DNA of 64,000 bases from Symbiodinium natans (Eukaryota > Sar > Dinophyceae > Suessiales > Symbiodiniaceae): the NCBI GenBank assembly GCA_905221605.1, contig CAJNDS010002142.1:113501-177500 (forward strand). Reading direction: 5' to 3'. A program made the translations under genes and the position numbers. This document shows, in pieces, positions 62,460-64,000 of this stretch (the first letter of the stretch is position 1; every line of letters begins with the position of its first letter). A model generated the notes under the pieces. The model made no database searches, was not told where the DNA came from, and was given only the letters and a program-made list of their open reading frames with translations.

Positions 62460-62910
62460 ATAAGGTTTCAAATTATTTTGCAACGATTTCAAATATGTTT
62501 AATGGCAATAATTAATCTCAAGTGATTTTTCTAATAGTTTTTAATAGGATGTCAACAACTCTTCATGGGGTTTCTATTAATTTTAGTAGGGTTCCTGCTA
62601 TTTGTTCACAGTGTTTTTTGTTAGTTCTAATCACATTCCAATTAATTTGCTTCCAAGTAACTTGAACAGGGTTTCAATTTGTTCTAATACGGTTTCGAAT
62701 AATTGCATTTGCAGTTCAACTACTTTGTATTGGATTTCTAGTACTTGTACTAGGTCTCTTATTAATCTTAGTAGGGTTTCATGGGTTTTATAGGATTTCT
62801 ATGAGTTTTGATACATTTCAATTGGACTTACTGGATTACAATTTATTTTTCCTAACGTTGCTACTAATTTGAATAGCAATTCTATCAATTTGGACAGGAT
62901 TTCTGGTGTT
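62460..62910. repeat. Degenerate tandem repeat of about 21 bp
   Basis: Units resemble GGRTTTCTATTAATTTTARTA, e.g. GGGTTTCTATTAATTTTAGT, GGATTTCTAGTACTTGTACT, GGTCTCTTATTAATCTTAGT and GGATTTCTATGAGTTTTGAT, spaced 19-23 bp. Confidence 0.6.
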
Positions 62911-62930
62911 TTTGCTTGAGGATCCATATT

Positions 62931-63028
62931 TGGGGGTTCCTGGGTAGCTTCAAGTAAAGTGACAGCTATGGTACCTACACTTAGAATTGATACCCTTATC
63001 GATAACTACCAAGTGAACCTCCACGTAG
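62931..63028. mobile_element. Element of family M3 at the island edge
   Basis: GGGGTTCCTGGGTAGCTTCA and ACCAAGTGAACCTCCACGTA ends. Confidence 0.5.
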
Positions 63029-63079
63029 GGTCTAGGTGATTCGAGAGCCGCGAAAAAGAACCACACCCCCTTGCGGCTC

Positions 63080-63165
63080 ATTGTTGTCGTCGTTGTCGTC
63101 GTCGTCATTGTTGTTGTTCTTCTTCTTCTTGGTCTTGTTGTTGTGGTTGTTGCTGCTCGTGTTAT
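63080..63165. repeat. GTT/GTC trinucleotide tract
   Basis: TTGTTGTCGTCGTTGTCG-type DNA, imperfect. Confidence 0.8.
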
Positions 63166-63459
63166 GACTTCGGTGTTCGTCTGTACCCTACTAAAGCTCA
63201 AACACCTAGACCCGAAACCCTACACCCTATAAACCCCTAACCCTAAGCCCTAAACTTCCAGACCGGACCAAAAGGACGATCGGGCTGGAGCTTTCAGTGC
63301 CCGAAGAAAAACACCCCAAAACCCTCAATCCCAAAGCCCTAGACCTTCAAAACCCCAAAACCCTAAACCCTACAATCCGGTTTAGGGTTTAAGGTTTGGG
63401 GTGAGGGTGTGGGGCCGAAGCCCTAAGCCCACAAGGCCCCGGACTTTAGGAGTTCCCAG

Positions 63460-63534
63460 GATCGCCTCCCGACAGTGGATGAGAACTCCTCCGAGGACGA
63501 TGATGAGGCCCTCGGGGGCTGTAGACAGCTTGAG
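63460..63534 (+). CDS. Acidic exon, unknown protein
   Basis: 25 codons in phase 0/0: DRLPTVDENSSEDDDEALGG then CRQLE; acceptor TTCCCAG|G, donor GAG|GTGTAGGG leading into heptamers. Confidence 0.55.
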
Positions 63535-63907
63535 GTGTAGGGTTTAGAGGGTTTAGGGCTTAGGGTTAAACGGGTCTGGGGTTAAGTTTAGAGTTTTAAG
63601 GGTTTAGAGCGTTTCGGGGCAGAAGGGTTTTAAGGGTTAAAATGGTTGAAAGGGTTTGCCAGTGTTCAGGGTTGGTTGCCGGGTTTAGGGTTTGGAGGGT
63701 TTGGGAGGGTCTATATGGTTTGCCAGGGCTTCAGGGTTTGGAGGGTCCATAGGGTCTGCCAGGATGTAGGGTTTCCCTGGACCTTGCAGCACCAGCGAGG
63801 TTTAGGGTGCTAAACCCTAAACCCTAAACCCTAAACCCGAAACCCGAAACCCTAAACCCTAAACCCTAAACCACAAACACCCAGGGTTTGGGGCCATTCC
63901 TCGGAAG

Positions 63908-63957
63908 GAGGACAACTTCGACGTCGAGCCGAGCAGTGTCTTCTCAAGGCGGATGCA
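63908..63957 (+). CDS. Acidic exon before a TTTAGGG array
   Basis: EDNFDVEPSSVFSRRM plus CA, acceptor CGGAAG|G, donor CA|GTGCAG. CCCTAAA lies at 63815-63875 upstream and TTTAGGG runs from 63965 off the window end. Confidence 0.5.
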
Positions 63958-64000
63958 GTGCAGTTTAGGGTTTAGGGTTTAGGGTTTAGGGTTTAGGGTC

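Overview
This 64 kb window looks like nuclear DNA of a dinoflagellate (Symbiodiniaceae-like at a guess). The evidence is plant-type telomeric heptamers (TTTAGGG/CCCTAAA) scattered everywhere in both orientations; many tiny exons (about 25-180 nt), all but one weak candidate on the + strand; AG|G acceptors combined with GT and frequent GC donors; hairpin-like short transposons; and a fragment resembling dinoflagellate reverse transcriptases. Another TTTAGGG alga is not excluded. All exon calls were made by eye from frame, splice signals and phase, or from repetition of paralogous modules; no transcript or database evidence was available.

Layout. 0-13 kb: short + strand exons embedded in telomere-like repeats. 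Where neighbouring exons can be joined, phases agree and the intron is largely or partly heptamer repeat (exons 2860-3087, 4266-4674, 5135-5881, 12322-12718). 13.3-14.7 kb: the one large intact ORF, an intronless WWE plus PARP-catalytic ADP-ribosyltransferase. 15-26 kb: more isolated exons, a decayed reverse transcriptase fragment (16.6-16.9 kb), many miniature inverted-repeat elements and telomeric repeat fields.

26.4-52.4 kb: the main find, a + strand tandem-exon array. It has two nested levels. A five-exon cycle (called here a-b-B-A-C; phases 0-0-0-1-0, about 98 codons) occurs at 26.5-30.6, 31.1-33.4 and 48.1-51.9 kb, and a new cycle begins at 52.3 kb. Between 32.7 and 46.5 kb only the three-exon subset B-A-C (78+49+26 nt = 51 codons) has been further amplified, with genomic units of mostly 1.1-1.6 kb. 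The predicted product is an acidic, Pro/Ala/Glu-rich repeat protein with the recurring motif SYxDEDFE (exon B) or NYDDExxAFEQ (exon b). Most A, B and C donors are GC.

53-58 kb: more isolated exons and telomere-like introns. 58.6-62.9 kb: a compositional island with no heptamer repeats or recognised mobile elements, ending in 1.4 kb of AT-rich DNA with a degenerate tandem repeat of about 21 bp. 63-64 kb: repeats and acidic exons resume.

How it fits together: the region reads as one transcriptional direction in which telomere-like heptamers and transposon-like hairpins make up much of the intron mass. Several exons are bracketed by CCCTAAA upstream and TTTAGGG downstream, so introns can begin with TTTAGGG and end with CCCTAAA, which could base-pair in the transcript. 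A transposon copy split by exactly 40 nt of telomeric repeat shows that these repeats are actively inserted.
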